DNA of 64,000 nucleotides from Cupriavidus cauae (lineage in GTDB: Bacteria > Pseudomonadota > Gammaproteobacteria > Burkholderiales > Burkholderiaceae), in the NCBI RefSeq assembly GCF_008632125.1, contig NZ_VWRN01000071.1:29326-93325 (forward strand), in the 5' to 3' direction. The notes beneath the pieces were generated by a model. The model made no database searches. It worked only from the letters and a program-made list of their open reading frames with translations, and had not been told where the DNA came from. Position 1 is the first letter of the stretch; each line of letters begins with the position of its first letter. A program made the position numbers and the translations under genes. Positions 63,580 through 64,000 of the stretch are shown here, piece after piece.

Positions 63580-63993
63580 TCAGTTCGCCGGCATGTCGCG
63601 CCCGGTCGGCTTGGGCCGGCTGGGCGTCAGGCGGCGGTCCGCCTCGGCCGCCTCGATGCGCGGCAGCGCGCGCAGCGTGGTGACCGCCTGCTCGATGGTG
63701 GCCTCCGGCGACGGCGAGATCGCGGTGACCAGCCAGGTGCCGCCGGACATCGGGCGCTTGACCACGAAGCGGATCGGTCCCTTGGCCTGGGCCAGCAGTT
63801 CGCCGGCCTGCAGCGAGGTATCGACGGCCGGCGGCGTGAAGCGGACCAGGATGTCGCCGACCGCGCGGTCGTCGGTGATGGCGCCCGGCGGCGGGGTGGC
63901 GGGCTTCGAGCTGCAGGCGGCTGCCAGCGCCAGGCCGCACAGGGCCACCGCGAGCGTCAGGCGGCGCGTGGCGCGGCGCGCAGGGCGGCTCAC
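63580..63993 (-). CDS. Lipoprotein resembling the subtilase propeptide
   Basis: 137 residues from a GTG at 63993, 7 bp from the window edge, so the true start could lie outside. Signal RRLTLAVALCGLALAAAC with lipobox Cys at 27. The rest lines up with the propeptide of the subtilase coded next: GDILVRFTPP with GNIIVRWKDAP, FVVKRPMSGGTWLV with LTVKRQMGGNLALL, and TTLRALPRIEAAEADRRLTP with AQLRQDPRVADAVPDRWLRP. No protease domain. It may be a stand-alone chaperone or inhibitor of that protease (inference). 234 bp separate the two genes. Confidence 0.75.
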   Translation of the reverse strand: MSRPARRATRRLTLAVALCGLALAAACSSKPATPPPGAITDDRAVGDILVRFTPPAVDTSLQAGELLAQAKGPIRFVVKRPMSGGTWLVTAISPSPEATIEQAVTTLRALPRIEAAEADRRLTPSRPKPTGRDMPAN

Positions 63994-64000
63994 CGGGCGG

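Overview
This is a GC-rich chromosomal segment from a betaproteobacterium of the order Burkholderiales, most likely Cupriavidus or a close relative in the Ralstonia/Cupriavidus group. The genus is an inference from gene order: nuoLMN, then a DUF2818 gene, NUDIX, DUF1178, acyl-CoA dehydrogenases and MaoC proteins, then urtABCDE and ureDAJBCEFG. Two orphan Bug-type solute-binding proteins, many LysR regulators and AcuD/FadE-like acyl-CoA enzymes fit the same group. No rRNA, tRNA, CRISPR array, insertion sequence or prophage was seen.

Layout. (1) 1-4840: the end of the complex I operon (nuoL fragment, nuoM, nuoN), a small DUF2818 membrane protein and an ADP-ribose pyrophosphatase. (2) 4987-8962: a DUF1178 protein, two acyl-CoA dehydrogenases and two MaoC-like hydratases. 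(3) 9163-21957: thirteen co-oriented genes for urea import (urtABCDE) and nickel urease (ureD, A, J, B, C, E, F, G). A textbook sigma-54 promoter and two NtrC-type boxes lie upstream. Nearly every spacer in the urease half is filled by a different short tandem repeat. (4) 22000-26123: an XRE regulator, a glutathione transferase, an acyl-CoA dehydrogenase and a divergent LysR gene. (5) 26197-29507: two unrecognised genes that look distantly related to each other, in slightly less GC-rich DNA. (6) 29735-38557: sirtuin, a small Cys-rich protein, a Bug receptor, a fatty-acid cluster (APH-like kinase, enoyl-CoA hydratase, hydroxyacyl-CoA dehydrogenase), a GST, an aminotransferase and a PIN protein. 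(7) 38596-49460: yaaA, an M14 carboxypeptidase, a lipoprotein, an N-formylglutamate amidohydrolase, a second Bug/LysR pair, a MoxR-GNAT-VWA operon, two cytochromes c and a DUF4160/DUF2442 pair. (8) 49509-60913: aroG with an apparent Phe/Tyr attenuator, tldD, a nitrilase, the giant AsmA-like yhdP, and glnE. (9) 60920-63993: a rhombosortase, a subtilase ending in a GlyGly-CTERM tail, and a lipoprotein that resembles the subtilase's own propeptide.

Nitrogen control links several parts: sigma-54/NtrC control of urea import and hydrolysis, and GlnE, which adenylylates glutamine synthetase. The strongest candidates for something undescribed are the rhombosortase/subtilase/propeptide-like lipoprotein trio, the paired orphan genes at 26197-29507, and the aroG leader peptide. 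The leader has six aromatic codons in a row and an 8-bp antiterminator pairing.
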